A DNA stretch of 51,963 nt, taken from the NCBI GenBank assembly GCA_902789345.1, contig CADANT010000017.1, forward strand, positions 1 through 51,963, in the 5' to 3' direction. Shown in pieces: positions 32,610 through 41,846 of this stretch. The stretch comes from an uncultured Ruminococcus sp. (GTDB lineage: Bacteria; Bacillota; Clostridia; Oscillospirales; Acutalibacteraceae). Below the pieces are notes generated by a model. It was not told where the DNA came from, did no database searches, and saw only the letters and a program-made list of their open reading frames with translations. The first letter of the stretch is position 1, and every line of letters begins with the position of its first letter. The translations under genes and the position numbers were made by a program.

Positions 32610-33150
32610 TAATCTGTTCCTCCATCCCATTAAAAAGAATATTAACCAAATTACGAATGTATGATGCCCTATCCTCCGGCTTTTCAAAATCATAACCAAG
32701 CAACTGCTTGACTGTTTCGCTTCCCAGAAACGCCGTTTGCATTGCAGCTGTAAGAATAAACATTAACATAGATTTATTTTTACCTGTAACATGGTTCTTT
32801 ACCATCATTGAAAATCCAAGCTGTGTAAGAACAGAATTACAATTAGCCGTATAATTTTGGAAATCTCCTAAAATTGAAATGCGTGAAATTGCAGAATTTT
32901 CAAACAAAAAATTAAAAACGCAGATTGCACAAGATGTTAAGCGCTCCTTATCTGTTTCAAAATTTTCTGTCATTTGAAATTCTGTAACAACCTTTCCGAT
33001 GATACGCTGTACACATTCCGTTATTAAATTTTCTTTACTTCCAAAGTGATAATTAATCAGACCTAATCCCACACCGGCTTTTTCCGCAATCATACGGGAG
33101 GTTATGTTTTTGGTGTCGCCGTTGTATTGTTGAATTAGTCCTGTAGTCAC
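32602..33150 (-). CDS. TetR-family regulator lacking a normal start codon
   Basis: A TetR regulator of about 182 residues or more. The helix-turn-helix is ITSRMIAEKAGVGLGLINYHFGSKENLI. The only standard start, GTG 33150, would remove part of helix 1. The frame is open upstream to a TGA at 33199-33201 and reads IIDKKNEYLKKQIIEVTTGLI, the expected N-terminus, with ATT codons at 33195/33192 where an ATG would be. Either a rare ATT start or a start-codon mutation. It overlaps the membrane protein gene by eight bases. Confidence 0.8.
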   Translation of the reverse strand: MTTGLIQQYNGDTKNITSRMIAEKAGVGLGLINYHFGSKENLITECVQRIIGKVVTEFQMTENFETDKERLTSCAICVFNFLFENSAISRISILGDFQNYTANCNSVLTQLGFSMMVKNHVTGKNKSMLMFILTAAMQTAFLGSETVKQLLGYDFEKPEDRASYIRNLVNILFNGMEEQINE

Positions 33151-33208
33151 TTCAATAATTTGTTTTTTTAGGTACTCGTTTTTCTTATCAATAATAACAT
33201 CTCATTCC

Positions 33209-33255
33209 TGAACATTGTTCAAAAACATTACACTGAACAATGTTCAGGAAGTCAA
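33209..33255 (-). promoter_or_regulatory. Promoter with two TGAACA-n-TGTTCA operators
   Basis: Minus strand TTGACT (33255-33250), 17-bp spacer, TGTAAT (33232-33227). Perfect 13-bp palindromes TGAACAATGTTCA (33234-33246, filling the spacer) and TGAACATTGTTCA (33209-33221, after the -10), centres 25 bp apart. A clear autorepression design for the TetR gene. Confidence 0.8.
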
Positions 33256-33407
33256 GTCAATATATTAAAAAATACGGAAAATATTTAAGGAATTACCACA
33301 GTTATTATTTCGATTAAACTAATAAATTCCCCACACTAAGTTTATAGATTGTAACTATACATAAACAGTGAAATTGAGTGATTTTTAAATTACATAAAAA
33401 CAACAAA

Positions 33408-33444
33408 GCCGATGAACTGTGAGGTATCTCACAAATTCATCGGC
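33408..33444. repeat. Hairpin repeat, copy 3 (probable terminator of the ABC operon)
   Basis: Outer stem GCCGATGAA (33408-33416) / TTCATCGGC (33436-33444); inner stem GTGAG (33419-33423) / CTCAC (33428-33432). Very similar to copy 2, including ATTACATAAAAA just upstream. It lies 50 bases after the permease stop on the minus strand and may end that operon (A-rich on the far side gives a T-run). Confidence 0.7.
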
Positions 33445-33493
33445 CCTGCATTGCCAAAAGCATTACTGCTGTTTAGCTATTTCTAAGGTTAAT

Positions 33494-35842
33494 TTATTCG
33501 CCCGAAAGCAGTGCTCTTGGGGCAATCTTTTTAATTTTTAAAGACAGCGCACATACAATAACAAATGCAAAAATCACAAGCCCAATACCTGCTATAACAA
33601 TAAACAATATAGGAATTGTAAATGTACACTTTATAATTCCTATACCACTTAAAAAAAGTGCTGTTAGCGGGTTAATTATAAAACTGCTTATAACAAGTCC
33701 CACAACAACAGAAAGAATTGTGGTTGGCATAAAGGACAATGCGGTTTGCAGAATAAGCTGCTTTGATGTAAATCCAAGTGCTTCCATAATTCCGTAATCG
33801 TTAAGCTTATTGTTGAGCATTGTACGCACAAGCAGGTATAATACAAAAACAATAATAACAGCTGAAATTATAAGTACAGCAATAACAATAACCGTCATAA
33901 GTGAAACATAAACATTGGCTAGATTTTCCAGTGTTGTTTTTAGGTTTATGGCTGCAATTACACTGTCACTAAATTTATCCTTTACCTCCTGATTAAATGC
34001 ATCAATATCGGTTTTATCGGTAAGATTAATGTGGTAGTTCAAAATAGTTAGCTCTCCCAGCCGTTCGTAACCTTTTCGTGTAAGCATACAATCCCTGCCA
34101 AGGTTATAGCTGGTTTGCGTAAAGCCGCAAATTAAATACTTAAACTTTTTTCCGTTTGCAGCTATTTCAATTTCGTCTCCTACCTTGAGTCTCTCTTCAC
34201 CTGCATATTTTGCACCCACAGCAATTTCATTGTCATACTTAGGATATCTTCCGTCAACTATAAGGTTTTGATTATCTAACACCGAATAATCATCGCACAG
34301 CGACGCCATAAGATTTGCGCCATCGTTATGTGATACATCAAGAGTAGTGTAGAGATAAATTTTTTCAACACGGCTGTCATCTTCCATTGCGTGCAGAAAA
34401 GAATCTTCCTTTTCTGTTAGTATATTTACACTGCTGTCAGAATTTTCTCCCACAATCAGATTTAAAAATGGCGTAATATCTGCAATTACATTTTCAATCA
34501 TTAATCCTGAAAATACAATCACCAGTGAAAGCACAAGCATTGTAATAAAAACCGTTATGTTGTACTTTACTCCTGACATTGTATTTTTAAGTGCAAAGGC
34601 AAGGTTTAATGGTGCGTTTGTCTTTTCAAAAGGAATATGGTTACGCTTAAAATTGTGTGTTTGGATTCCGGAGCGCAGTGCATCAATAGGTTCAATTTTT
34701 TTGATTTTTCGTGATGCAAACCATACCGCAAAAGTAACTGCCACGGCTAAAACCACCAGGGTAGCTAAAAGAGGTATAGGTAAAAATCTCATTGTGTATG
34801 GTATTGCCGTTTGCTGTATCATCATCGTGTTAATTGCAGGGAACAAACAGTAGGAAAGCACTATGCCAACAAGCGCCGCAATAAAAGTAAGAGTCAAAAA
34901 TTGCAGCAGCAATGAACAAATCAGCTGTCCAGAGGTATACCCTACGGCCTTTAATGCACCAAGATTTTTCATATTAACCTGTATATAGTTGATTATGTTA
35001 GACACAATTACAACAAGTGCAATCAAGAGTACAAAAAACGCCATGGCGCTTATTATTCCCGAGCAGACCATTTGTGAAATATACCTAGCCTGAGCAACCG
35101 TACTGTAGTTGTTGTTAAATACCCCAATATTAGGGTAATCCTCTAAAACGGCACTGCTTAGCCATGTTTCGTAGCTAATATCATCCTGCTTGTCTTTTAG
35201 CCTTACGGAACACAGGGTTGACTGTGGTGCATAACCCATATCTTCAAGCTGAGTATACTTATCTTCGGTAAGGACAACCTCAATCATTCCGCAATTACTT
35301 GACCCCATCATAATACTGTTGAAAAAGCCACATATGGTGTAGGTCATTTTGTGATTGCCAATTATAATGTCAATCTGTTCTCCTACCTCAACACCATCTG
35401 TATTTTTAAAAACAAGGGGCAGGTATACTCCACTTGTTTCATTGCCCTCCTCTAAGATTTCAATCTTACCGACAGTCCGTGTAACAGCCGCCTGTTTTTC
35501 CAAGAAAATACTGTTATCGGTAAATATTTCATCGTCGTTGTAGCAGAATGTAGACTCCGCACACATACAGTTATCCAGGCGATATTCTGAGGTGCGGCTG
35601 TCGTTTTCAACCGTCTTGGATAGGAACTTTTTGAATTCGTCTTTGTTTTCGTCTGCTACAAGGGTAACATGTTCAGCATTCAGTTTATTATGGTACCTGT
35701 CAAAGTTAGCCGTATAGTCAGTAGCCAACATAAGCCACAAATTCAACATAAGAGCCGACAACAATACCAAAACGACAATCGCCGTTGTTTGACCTACAGA
35801 CTTTCGTATATTGGAGCGAACAATCAGAAAACTTTTTTTCAT
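33494..35842 (-). CDS. ABC transporter permease, FtsX type
   Basis: A 782-residue membrane protein with two FtsX-type halves. Each half has a large extracytoplasmic domain followed by three or so helices (SQMVCSGIISAMAFFVLLIALVVIVSNIINY; VYVSLMTVIVIAVLIISAVIIVFVL). The N-terminal helix is TTAIVVLVLLSALMLNLWLML. Works with the ATPase encoded just upstream. Such pairs act on lipids, peptides or antibiotics at the membrane. ATG 35842 is two bases beyond the ATPase stop, with GGGGTGG upstream. Confidence 0.88.
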   Translation of the reverse strand: MKKSFLIVRSNIRKSVGQTTAIVVLVLLSALMLNLWLMLATDYTANFDRYHNKLNAEHVTLVADENKDEFKKFLSKTVENDSRTSEYRLDNCMCAESTFCYNDDEIFTDNSIFLEKQAAVTRTVGKIEILEEGNETSGVYLPLVFKNTDGVEVGEQIDIIIGNHKMTYTICGFFNSIMMGSSNCGMIEVVLTEDKYTQLEDMGYAPQSTLCSVRLKDKQDDISYETWLSSAVLEDYPNIGVFNNNYSTVAQARYISQMVCSGIISAMAFFVLLIALVVIVSNIINYIQVNMKNLGALKAVGYTSGQLICSLLLQFLTLTFIAALVGIVLSYCLFPAINTMMIQQTAIPYTMRFLPIPLLATLVVLAVAVTFAVWFASRKIKKIEPIDALRSGIQTHNFKRNHIPFEKTNAPLNLAFALKNTMSGVKYNITVFITMLVLSLVIVFSGLMIENVIADITPFLNLIVGENSDSSVNILTEKEDSFLHAMEDDSRVEKIYLYTTLDVSHNDGANLMASLCDDYSVLDNQNLIVDGRYPKYDNEIAVGAKYAGEERLKVGDEIEIAANGKKFKYLICGFTQTSYNLGRDCMLTRKGYERLGELTILNYHINLTDKTDIDAFNQEVKDKFSDSVIAAINLKTTLENLANVYVSLMTVIVIAVLIISAVIIVFVLYLLVRTMLNNKLNDYGIMEALGFTSKQLILQTALSFMPTTILSVVVGLVISSFIINPLTALFLSGIGIIKCTFTIPILFIVIAGIGLVIFAFVIVCALSLKIKKIAPRALLSGE

Positions 35843-35843
35843 A

Positions 35844-36602
35844 TTACCACCCCATATCATTTAAAAAGGCCGAAAGCTTTTGGTGCCGCTTTACATTACC
35901 GTGGGAATATTCACCTAAATCACATTCGCCTAAAATAACACCGTCCTTTAGGTACAAAATACGATTACCCCGGCGTGCTGAACGAATATCATGAGTTACC
36001 ATAACAACGCTTTGACCTTGCCGGTTGAATTTTGTAAGGGTATCCAATACATCAAGTCCCGTTTTACTGTTAAGAGCACCTGTAGGCTCGTCGGCAAAAA
36101 GTATTTCAGGTGAATTAATAAGCGCCCTTACTATTCCTACACGCTGTGCCTCTCCGCCGGAAATCTGTGTAGGAAATTTCTTTTGGGTTTCTTCGGAAAT
36201 ATCTACTGCTTTAAACAATTCCTTAGCCTTAGTAATAAGCGCCTTTTTATCCTTGTTTACAAGCAGTCCTGCGGCAAGTACATTATCCATAACGCTCATA
36301 CCGTCTATAAGATAAATCTGCTGAAATACAAATCCGCAATGGTCACGCCTAAATACGGCAAGACCGTCCTGACTAAAATCAGAAATAATGCTGTCTTCAA
36401 ATGTAATTTTACCAAGTGTAGGTGTATCCATTCCGGACAGGGTATACAAAAGCGTGGATTTACCTGCACCGCTGGCGCCCATAATAACAGTAAAATCGCC
36501 CTTGTACAGCTGTAAATCAATATTCTTAAGAACATGCTGCATAGTACCGCCGTTTGAAAAGGATTTACTTAATTTTTCAGTTTTTATTAATGCTTCTTTC
36601 AT
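35844..36602 (-). CDS. ABC transporter ATP-binding protein
   Basis: A 252-residue MacB/BceA/LolD-type ATPase. Walker A GASGAGKST (42-50), signature ISGGEAQRVGI, Walker B ILFADEPTGALNS and the H-loop VMVTHD are all intact. It drives the FtsX-type permease encoded downstream. GGAGGT lies before ATG 36602. It follows the kinase gene with about 80 bases between. Confidence 0.92.
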   Translation of the reverse strand: MKEALIKTEKLSKSFSNGGTMQHVLKNIDLQLYKGDFTVIMGASGAGKSTLLYTLSGMDTPTLGKITFEDSIISDFSQDGLAVFRRDHCGFVFQQIYLIDGMSVMDNVLAAGLLVNKDKKALITKAKELFKAVDISEETQKKFPTQISGGEAQRVGIVRALINSPEILFADEPTGALNSKTGLDVLDTLTKFNRQGQSVVMVTHDIRSARRGNRILYLKDGVILGECDLGEYSHGNVKRHQKLSAFLNDMGW

Positions 36603-36680
36603 ACTGAATAACCTCCTTTTTATGGGCTTAATTATACATTTTAAGTTCTTAAATGACTTTATATAATTCTTAAATATTCC

Positions 36681-37946
36681 TTAAATCGTACCGCTAAGGG
36701 CAATCCATACAGTTACTTTTAATCCGTTTGGTCCGTTTTCAATGTCCAGGCGTCCGTGCATTTCTTTCATACAATAATCCACAATATACAGTCCAAGTCC
36801 TGCACCTTGAATATTCTTTGTGTTGCTGCCACGCTTAAACTTTTCTCTTAAAAGCGGCAGTTCTGTTTCATCTACACCTCCGCCGTAATCTTCAATGCTT
36901 ACTTTCAGAAAATTACCCTCTGCACATATTGCAACATTTATTTTGGTATCGGCATATTTATAGGAATTTGCAAAAATATTGTCAAACACCTGCTGCAGCC
37001 GGAGTTTGTCTGCAAATAAAATACAAACAGGGACAGGCGGTATTTGGGCACGGTGCAAATAATCTGCATTTTTAAGTAAGGTTATCAGCTCTTCACTTTT
37101 TAAATCGGAGGGAGTTACCGAAAGCTCGTTAAGCTCCTCTAATGTAGCTGAAAACAAATCAGTAACCAGGGTGTTAATTTGATCTGCTTTGCGGATAATT
37201 TGCCGATAATTTTCCCTGTTTTTTTCATCTGCCGACAGCGCCGCACCTACCTCAGACGCCGCCTTTATGCTTGCTACCGGCGTTTTAATATCGTGTGACA
37301 GCTTAGCTACTAATTCCTTTTTATTCTCGTTTGCCTTTGCTTCGGCAATTCTTGCTTTTTTCAACTCAGAACGCATAATATCAAAGCTTTCTGTAAATGC
37401 TCCAAATAAATTTTGCCTATCCATCTCCAACGGAATATCCAAATTCCCGTCTGCAACACGCTCGGCAAAGCCTTTTAGCTTATGGAATGGCTTTATAATT
37501 GTGCGCTGAATGTGGAGAAGATACCCAACACAAACTGCAAGCTGTAAAAGCATTGCTGCTACAGCTGTAAATATAACGGTTTGCTTTTCCGACTGAAAAA
37601 CCACAGCCTCATTGTTGTATACAATAAGCTTTCCTGCAACTGCACCGTTAATTTCAATATCAAGAATTGTATCCCTGTGTTTTATTGCTTTGTTTATGCT
37701 TTCGCTAAGCCCTGACTTTGTTCTGTACAGAACTGTTCCGTTTAAATCAAGAACAACATAGTCAAGGTCTGTGGAATTTATATGTTTATCCAAATTTGAC
37801 CAATCACTTTGAACTGTTCTTACAGCCTCATTAACCGCTACTGTGTCCTGCACACTCTCCGACGAAGGAAGGGAAAATAATATAAGTACAACTATTTCTG
37901 CAATAAAGGCCACCAGCAGTACACTAAAAAAAGCACGACTTCTCAT
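36681..37946 (-). CDS. Sensor histidine kinase
   Basis: A 421-residue membrane kinase. Two transmembrane helices (about 5-26 and 124-145) enclose a 100-residue extracytoplasmic sensor. HAMP follows, then the H-box KLSHDIKTP with His218, N-box FDNIFANSYKYA, DYGGGV and GAGLGLYIV. The sizeable outer domain sets it apart from the intramembrane-sensing BceS type. It overlaps the response regulator stop by one base, so both are co-translated. It probably senses envelope stress or a peptide handled by the ABC transporter. Confidence 0.9.
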   Translation of the reverse strand: MRSRAFFSVLLVAFIAEIVVLILFSLPSSESVQDTVAVNEAVRTVQSDWSNLDKHINSTDLDYVVLDLNGTVLYRTKSGLSESINKAIKHRDTILDIEINGAVAGKLIVYNNEAVVFQSEKQTVIFTAVAAMLLQLAVCVGYLLHIQRTIIKPFHKLKGFAERVADGNLDIPLEMDRQNLFGAFTESFDIMRSELKKARIAEAKANENKKELVAKLSHDIKTPVASIKAASEVGAALSADEKNRENYRQIIRKADQINTLVTDLFSATLEELNELSVTPSDLKSEELITLLKNADYLHRAQIPPVPVCILFADKLRLQQVFDNIFANSYKYADTKINVAICAEGNFLKVSIEDYGGGVDETELPLLREKFKRGSNTKNIQGAGLGLYIVDYCMKEMHGRLDIENGPNGLKVTVWIALSGTI

Positions 37947-38623
37947 TACTTTCCTCCGATAAATTTATAGCCGTCACCCCAAACGGTAATTATGTAAACA
38001 GGCTTTCCCGGCTCCGGCTCAATCGCCTCCCGTATTTTACGGATATGCACATTCAGCGTGCCGTCTCCTGTAAATTTATCTGCCCAAACCTTTTCAAACA
38101 GCTCCTGCTTAGAAATTACCCGTCCTTCGTTCTGTATTAAATAAACCAACAGCTTAAATTCAAGAGATGTTAGCTTTACTAAATTTCCGTCTGCCAAAAC
38201 CTGTCTGGACTTAGTGTTTACTGTTAAATGTTTATCGGCGTATATTACTGCGTTTTTACTTCCGTAGCGTTTCAGCACAGCCTTAACCTTTGCAAGTAAT
38301 ACGCTGAGAGAATACGGCTTTTGAATATAATCGTCACCACCGATACTAAGCGCAATAATCTGGTCGTCGTCGCTTGTTCTGGCTGAAATAAATAAAATTG
38401 GTATTTCTGTTGTGCTTCTAAGCTCCTTACAAAGCTCAAAGCCACTGCCGTCACCCAGGTTAATATCAAGCAGCAGCAGCTCTGCAGTATTTTCTTTAAA
38501 AAATTTTCTGCAATCAGCGGCACTGTATACTACTGCGGTTTTTACACCAAATAGGTTAAAGTACTCTGCTGTGCTGTCTGCAAGCAGCTTTTCATCATCT
38601 ATAATTAAACAATCGTATGTCAT
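37946..38623 (-). CDS. OmpR-family response regulator
   Basis: A 225-residue two-domain regulator. The receiver shows acidic pair D9-D10, phosphoacceptor D53 in LLLDINLGD, and Lys in IQKPYS. The C-terminal winged helix (LTSLEFKLLVYLIQNEGRVISKQEL...LNVHIRKIREAIEP) binds DNA. It is first in the four-gene operon regulator-kinase-ATPase-permease. Start at ATG 38623 with GAAAGGAC upstream; an upstream in-frame start at 38662 lacks a site. Confidence 0.92.
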   Translation of the reverse strand: MTYDCLIIDDEKLLADSTAEYFNLFGVKTAVVYSAADCRKFFKENTAELLLLDINLGDGSGFELCKELRSTTEIPILFISARTSDDDQIIALSIGGDDYIQKPYSLSVLLAKVKAVLKRYGSKNAVIYADKHLTVNTKSRQVLADGNLVKLTSLEFKLLVYLIQNEGRVISKQELFEKVWADKFTGDGTLNVHIRKIREAIEPEPGKPVYIITVWGDGYKFIGGK

Positions 38624-38883
38624 TATTTTTGTCCTTTCGCTTTTAGAAGGAAAATAAATCATTTTTCCCTTATGGTTATTAGCAATAATTTATTTTTCAA
38701 AATCAACAATTTTTGACGCATTTCTAAAATAAATTTATATCCGTATTTATAATTATATTTAGATTATACAAAGAATACAAGTATGCAGGCCTTTATTTCT
38801 TGTAATTTTTATTAAACATTACCATTAGCTGATTTAATCTTTTTATGGCTGAGCCGCTTTTAAGCTAAAAACAGGAAACAAAA
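38624..38883. other. Intergenic region upstream of the regulator operon
   Basis: AT-rich leader of about 260 bases. A TATAAT-like element occurs on the minus strand near 38764-38770, but with a poor -35. No gene or structured RNA is evident. Confidence 0.35.
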
Positions 38884-38928
38884 ATATGGGCTGATGCTGA
38901 ACTTTTTACGGAACACATCAACCCATAT
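38884..38928 (-). terminator. Terminator of the efp operon
   Basis: ATATGGGCTGATG (38884-38896) pairs with CATCAACCCATAT (38916-38928) over 13 bp with one wobble. On the minus strand a T-run follows. It is 30 bases after the CD1247-like stop codon. Confidence 0.75.
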
Positions 38929-38957
38929 ATAATTTGAATATTTATTTTGAATAACGA

Positions 38958-39449
38958 TTATTCACAGTCACAATCGTCATGATTATGGTCTGAGCAGTCA
39001 TCGCAGCCACAGCCGCAAACGCCGTCTTCGTCCTCATCACAAAGTGAGCTGAAATCGAATTCTAAAATTTCGCCGCAGTTAGGGCACTTTGTTTCGCCGC
39101 AAAGGAGAACATCTTCTTCTACATTAATATCTTCGCCACAGGTTGGACAAGTAACTTCATAGAAAACATTTTCATCCTCATCGTCACAGCAGTCTGCACA
39201 GTCACAATCGTCATCGTCAAAAGCATCGTCGTCATAAACATATGACTCCAACTCTGAAAGACACTCGTCAACCTCGTCAAGCTGGTAAACTGCGTCGTCA
39301 ACTGTATCTGCAACTGTTGAAATACCGTTAGCCATTTCTTCCAAAACATCAACTATAGCATTGATAACCTTAACTTCGTCCTTGTCTGCGTCAAGCTTAA
39401 GTCCCTCTGCAAGACCTTTAATATAAGCGACCTTTTCTGATAATGTCAT
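38958..39449 (-). CDS. CD1247-domain protein with metal-binding tail
   Basis: A 163-residue protein found next to efp in Clostridia. Residues 1-60 are the CD1247 N-terminal domain (MTLSEKVAYIKGLAEGLKLD...VINAIVDVLEEMA). A zinc ribbon follows (VTCPTCGEDINVE and ETKCPNCGEIL). The end is extremely rich in Asp, Cys and His (CGCGCDDCSDHNHDDCDCE), likely to bind metal ions. Start at ATG 39449 with AAAGGAGA before it. Function unknown; the operon with efp suggests a link to translation or envelope processes. Confidence 0.82.
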   Translation of the reverse strand: MTLSEKVAYIKGLAEGLKLDADKDEVKVINAIVDVLEEMANGISTVADTVDDAVYQLDEVDECLSELESYVYDDDAFDDDDCDCADCCDDEDENVFYEVTCPTCGEDINVEEDVLLCGETKCPNCGEILEFDFSSLCDEDEDGVCGCGCDDCSDHNHDDCDCE

Positions 39450-39479
39450 TTTATAATCTCCTTTACCTATAAGCACGCA

Positions 39480-40037
39480 TTATGCTCTTGACATATACTC
39501 GCCTGTACGAGTATCAATCTGGATTTTATCGCCTTCGTTAATGAAAATAGGTACTTTAATTTCAGCGCCTGTTTCAAGTGTAGCCGGCTTAGTAACATTT
39601 GTAGCTGTGTCACCCTTAACGCCAGGCTCTGTCTGTGTTACCTCAAGAACAACAAATGTTGGCGGCTCTACACCGAAAACATTGCCCTTGTATGAAAGAA
39701 CCTTACATACCATATTCTCTTTAACAAACTTAAAGTTGTCACCAAGAACGTCTTTACCGATAGGCATCTGCTCGTATGTTTCGTTGTCCATAAAGTAGTA
39801 CAGGTCGCCGTCCTCGTACAAATACTCCATATCTCTTCTCTCAATGTAAGCTGTAGGGAATTTTTCAGTAGGGTTAAATGTCTTTTCAACCACTGCGCCT
39901 GTAATTACATTTCTTATTTTTGTTCTTACAAAAGCGGCACCCTTACCAGGCTTAACATGCTGAAATTCAATAATTGAAACAACTTGTCCGTCCATTTCAA
40001 AGGTTACACCGTTTCTGAAATCGCCTGCTGTAATCAT
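39480..40037 (-). CDS. efp: Elongation factor P
   Basis: A 185-residue EF-P. It helps the ribosome make peptide bonds at proline stretches. The KOW-like first domain ([42 protein letters not shown]) and the OB domains with the ending [16 protein letters not shown] are complete. The loop tip residue of VKPGKGA is a Lys, as in other Firmicutes. AGGAGG precedes ATG 40037. It is followed by the CD1247-like gene in one operon. Confidence 0.95.
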   Translation of the reverse strand: MITAGDFRNGVTFEMDGQVVSIIEFQHVKPGKGAAFVRTKIRNVITGAVVEKTFNPTEKFPTAYIERRDMEYLYEDGDLYYFMDNETYEQMPIGKDVLGDNFKFVKENMVCKVLSYKGNVFGVEPPTFVVLEVTQTEPGVKGDTATNVTKPATLETGAEIKVPIFINEGDKIQIDTRTGEYMSRA

Positions 40038-40091
40038 AAATTATAATCCTCCTAATTATTATAGCGGCTTTAAACCGCACTATACAAATAC

Positions 40092-40120
40092 ATTATACAT
40101 AATATGCCATAAAATTGCAA
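40092..40120 (-). promoter_or_regulatory. efp promoter
   Basis: Minus strand TTGCAA (40120-40115), 17-bp spacer, TATAAT (40097-40092), 55 bases before the start codon. Confidence 0.8.
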
Positions 40121-40264
40121 CACTATTTATTAACTAATGTATAATATCATGACCGGTTTTAAAATAACCGCACTTTTTCAAAAAATATACAAAATATATT
40201 TTTTCTGTTTCAGCAGGCAATTATACAAAAATTTGCGTATAACTTTATAATTAAGCATAAAAGC

Positions 40265-40296
40265 GGCAGAAGAACGGCACCGGCTGTTCTTCTGCC
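40265..40296. terminator. Terminator after dpaB
   Basis: GGCAGAAGAAC (40265-40275) pairs with GTTCTTCTGCC (40286-40296), an 11-bp stem followed on the minus strand by GCTTTTATG. It ends the dpa operon. Confidence 0.75.
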
Positions 40297-40301
40297 TTGT
40301 T

Positions 40302-40874
40302 TTAAAAGAATATAGGCTGCAGCTGTTTGCCTTTTAGGGCAAGCTCAACAGCTGTAGTTATTTTAGAAAAATCCGCCACTAATGAATTTGGCTTTTTTAT
40401 AACATCGTCCTGACTAAGAGGTACTACATATATATTTTTGTAATTTAATATTTTTCCCAGATTTTGTGCTGAAATTCCTAATGCGTCGTTACTTGCCAGT
40501 GCTAAAATAATGGGCTTACCCACTCTTAAAAGTGATTTTGCGGCCATTGTTACGCTTGTATCTGTTATACCGTTGCAAAGCTTTGCCAGGGTATTGCCTG
40601 TGCAAGGAGCTATAACCATGGCGTCGCACATATTTTTAGGACCCAGCGGCTCTGCATCCTTAATAGAATTAATTAGCTTTTTTTCTGAAATCTTCTCCAG
40701 CTTTTCTATGAAATCTTTTGCCAAACCAAAACGGGTGTCAGTGGCTGAAGCGTTTTGCGACATTATAGGTATAATGTCATAACCTTTTTCTTTTAGCTGC
40801 TGTGCTTGTGGTAATGCTTTACTAAAGGTACAAAACGAGCCGCACATGGCAAAAGCTATTTTTGTGCTGCTCAC
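40302..40874 (-). CDS. dpaB: Dipicolinate synthase subunit B
   Basis: A 190-residue flavoprotein-type subunit (SpoVFB). With DpaA it makes dipicolinic acid in the mother cell, the molecule that dehydrates the spore core. The N-terminal MCGSFCTFSKALPQ and the APCTGNTLAKLCNGITD block are family marks. It starts in an ATGA overlap with dpaA. Its presence shows the host forms spores or descends from spore formers. Confidence 0.92.
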   Translation of the reverse strand: MSSTKIAFAMCGSFCTFSKALPQAQQLKEKGYDIIPIMSQNASATDTRFGLAKDFIEKLEKISEKKLINSIKDAEPLGPKNMCDAMVIAPCTGNTLAKLCNGITDTSVTMAAKSLLRVGKPIILALASNDALGISAQNLGKILNYKNIYVVPLSQDDVIKKPNSLVADFSKITTAVELALKGKQLQPIFF

Positions 40875-41746
40875 GCCTTTTCCTCCTCAAGAATATTAAA
40901 AATAGTATTTTTTATTATTTCACCTGATGTTTTTGGTGCAACCTTGCCCGGCAGTGATAATGCGTGAATAGCCGTTATGCCCATTCTCTGCGCACTGTCG
41001 AAATCCACTCCTCCCGGCACAGATGCCAGATCTATAATTAAGGCATTAGTTGCAATTTTTGCCATTACATGTGCGTCCAGTATTTTTGCAGGAACCGTAT
41101 TAAATATTAAATCATATTCTCCGCTGGATATTAGGTTTGCATTGTCAACGGGAGTGTATCCGTTTAGCTTTATCCAGGCTAAGGATTCCTTTCTTCGGGC
41201 CGAAACATATACTCTTGCACCTAGGCCCTGGAGCATTTTTGCAAGCACCTTACCTATTCTGCCGTAGCCTGTTACAAGACACTTTGAACCGTTAATGGTA
41301 CCAAGGTACTCCCTCATTGCAATTTCAATAGCACCCTCAGCGGTAGGTACAGCATTACAAACCTGCATTTCTTCTCTGTTTAAAAAGTCATATACTTCTA
41401 TATTTTTCCAATAATCCCCTGTTTTCAGAAGCTTATCTTTCATAGGACTAAATACAATTTTGCCATTAAACAGCTGAGCAAATTTATTATTAAGGACTAT
41501 CCGTTTATCCGAAAAGGGTGTGTTCAACAGGGTACCGTCCTTGGTTACAGGCAGGGGCAAAATAATAACCTCACTGTTTTTTATACACTCCTCCGGGTCT
41601 GCATAGCCTGCAAAGCTGTAAAGTCTTGAATCCAGCTTATCAAAGCAGCTGAGAGTAACTGTGTAGCCGTCGTTTGCAATAGCCCTTGCTGCGGCCAGCT
41701 GTCGCTTGTCACCGCCAATTATACCGAATTTGTTTATATTAATCAT
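40871..41746 (-). CDS. dpaA: Dipicolinate synthase subunit A
   Basis: A 291-residue dehydrogenase-like subunit (SpoVFA). N-terminal FGIIGGDKRQLAAARAI and the Rossmann motif VTGYGRIGKVLAKML with SARRKESL are typical. ASVPGGVDF and ALSLPGKVAPKTSGEII close the protein as in other DpaA. Start at ATG 41746 with AGAGAGG six bases ahead. A sigma-K-like promoter lies about 100 bases upstream, as expected for mother-cell expression. Confidence 0.92.
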   Translation of the reverse strand: MININKFGIIGGDKRQLAAARAIANDGYTVTLSCFDKLDSRLYSFAGYADPEECIKNSEVIILPLPVTKDGTLLNTPFSDKRIVLNNKFAQLFNGKIVFSPMKDKLLKTGDYWKNIEVYDFLNREEMQVCNAVPTAEGAIEIAMREYLGTINGSKCLVTGYGRIGKVLAKMLQGLGARVYVSARRKESLAWIKLNGYTPVDNANLISSGEYDLIFNTVPAKILDAHVMAKIATNALIIDLASVPGGVDFDSAQRMGITAIHALSLPGKVAPKTSGEIIKNTIFNILEEEKA

Positions 41747-41846
41747 ACTGTACCTCTCTGTATTAGTGCAAGCCACCTGTTAATACAGCCTTATTTATAA
41801 GAGCGTTTGTATTGGTGGCGGTTATAATTTATAATACGGTTTAGTA

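Noticed and set aside
38412..38657. 81-codon plus-strand frame
   Set aside because: Antisense of the response regulator, Ser-rich, no start signal.
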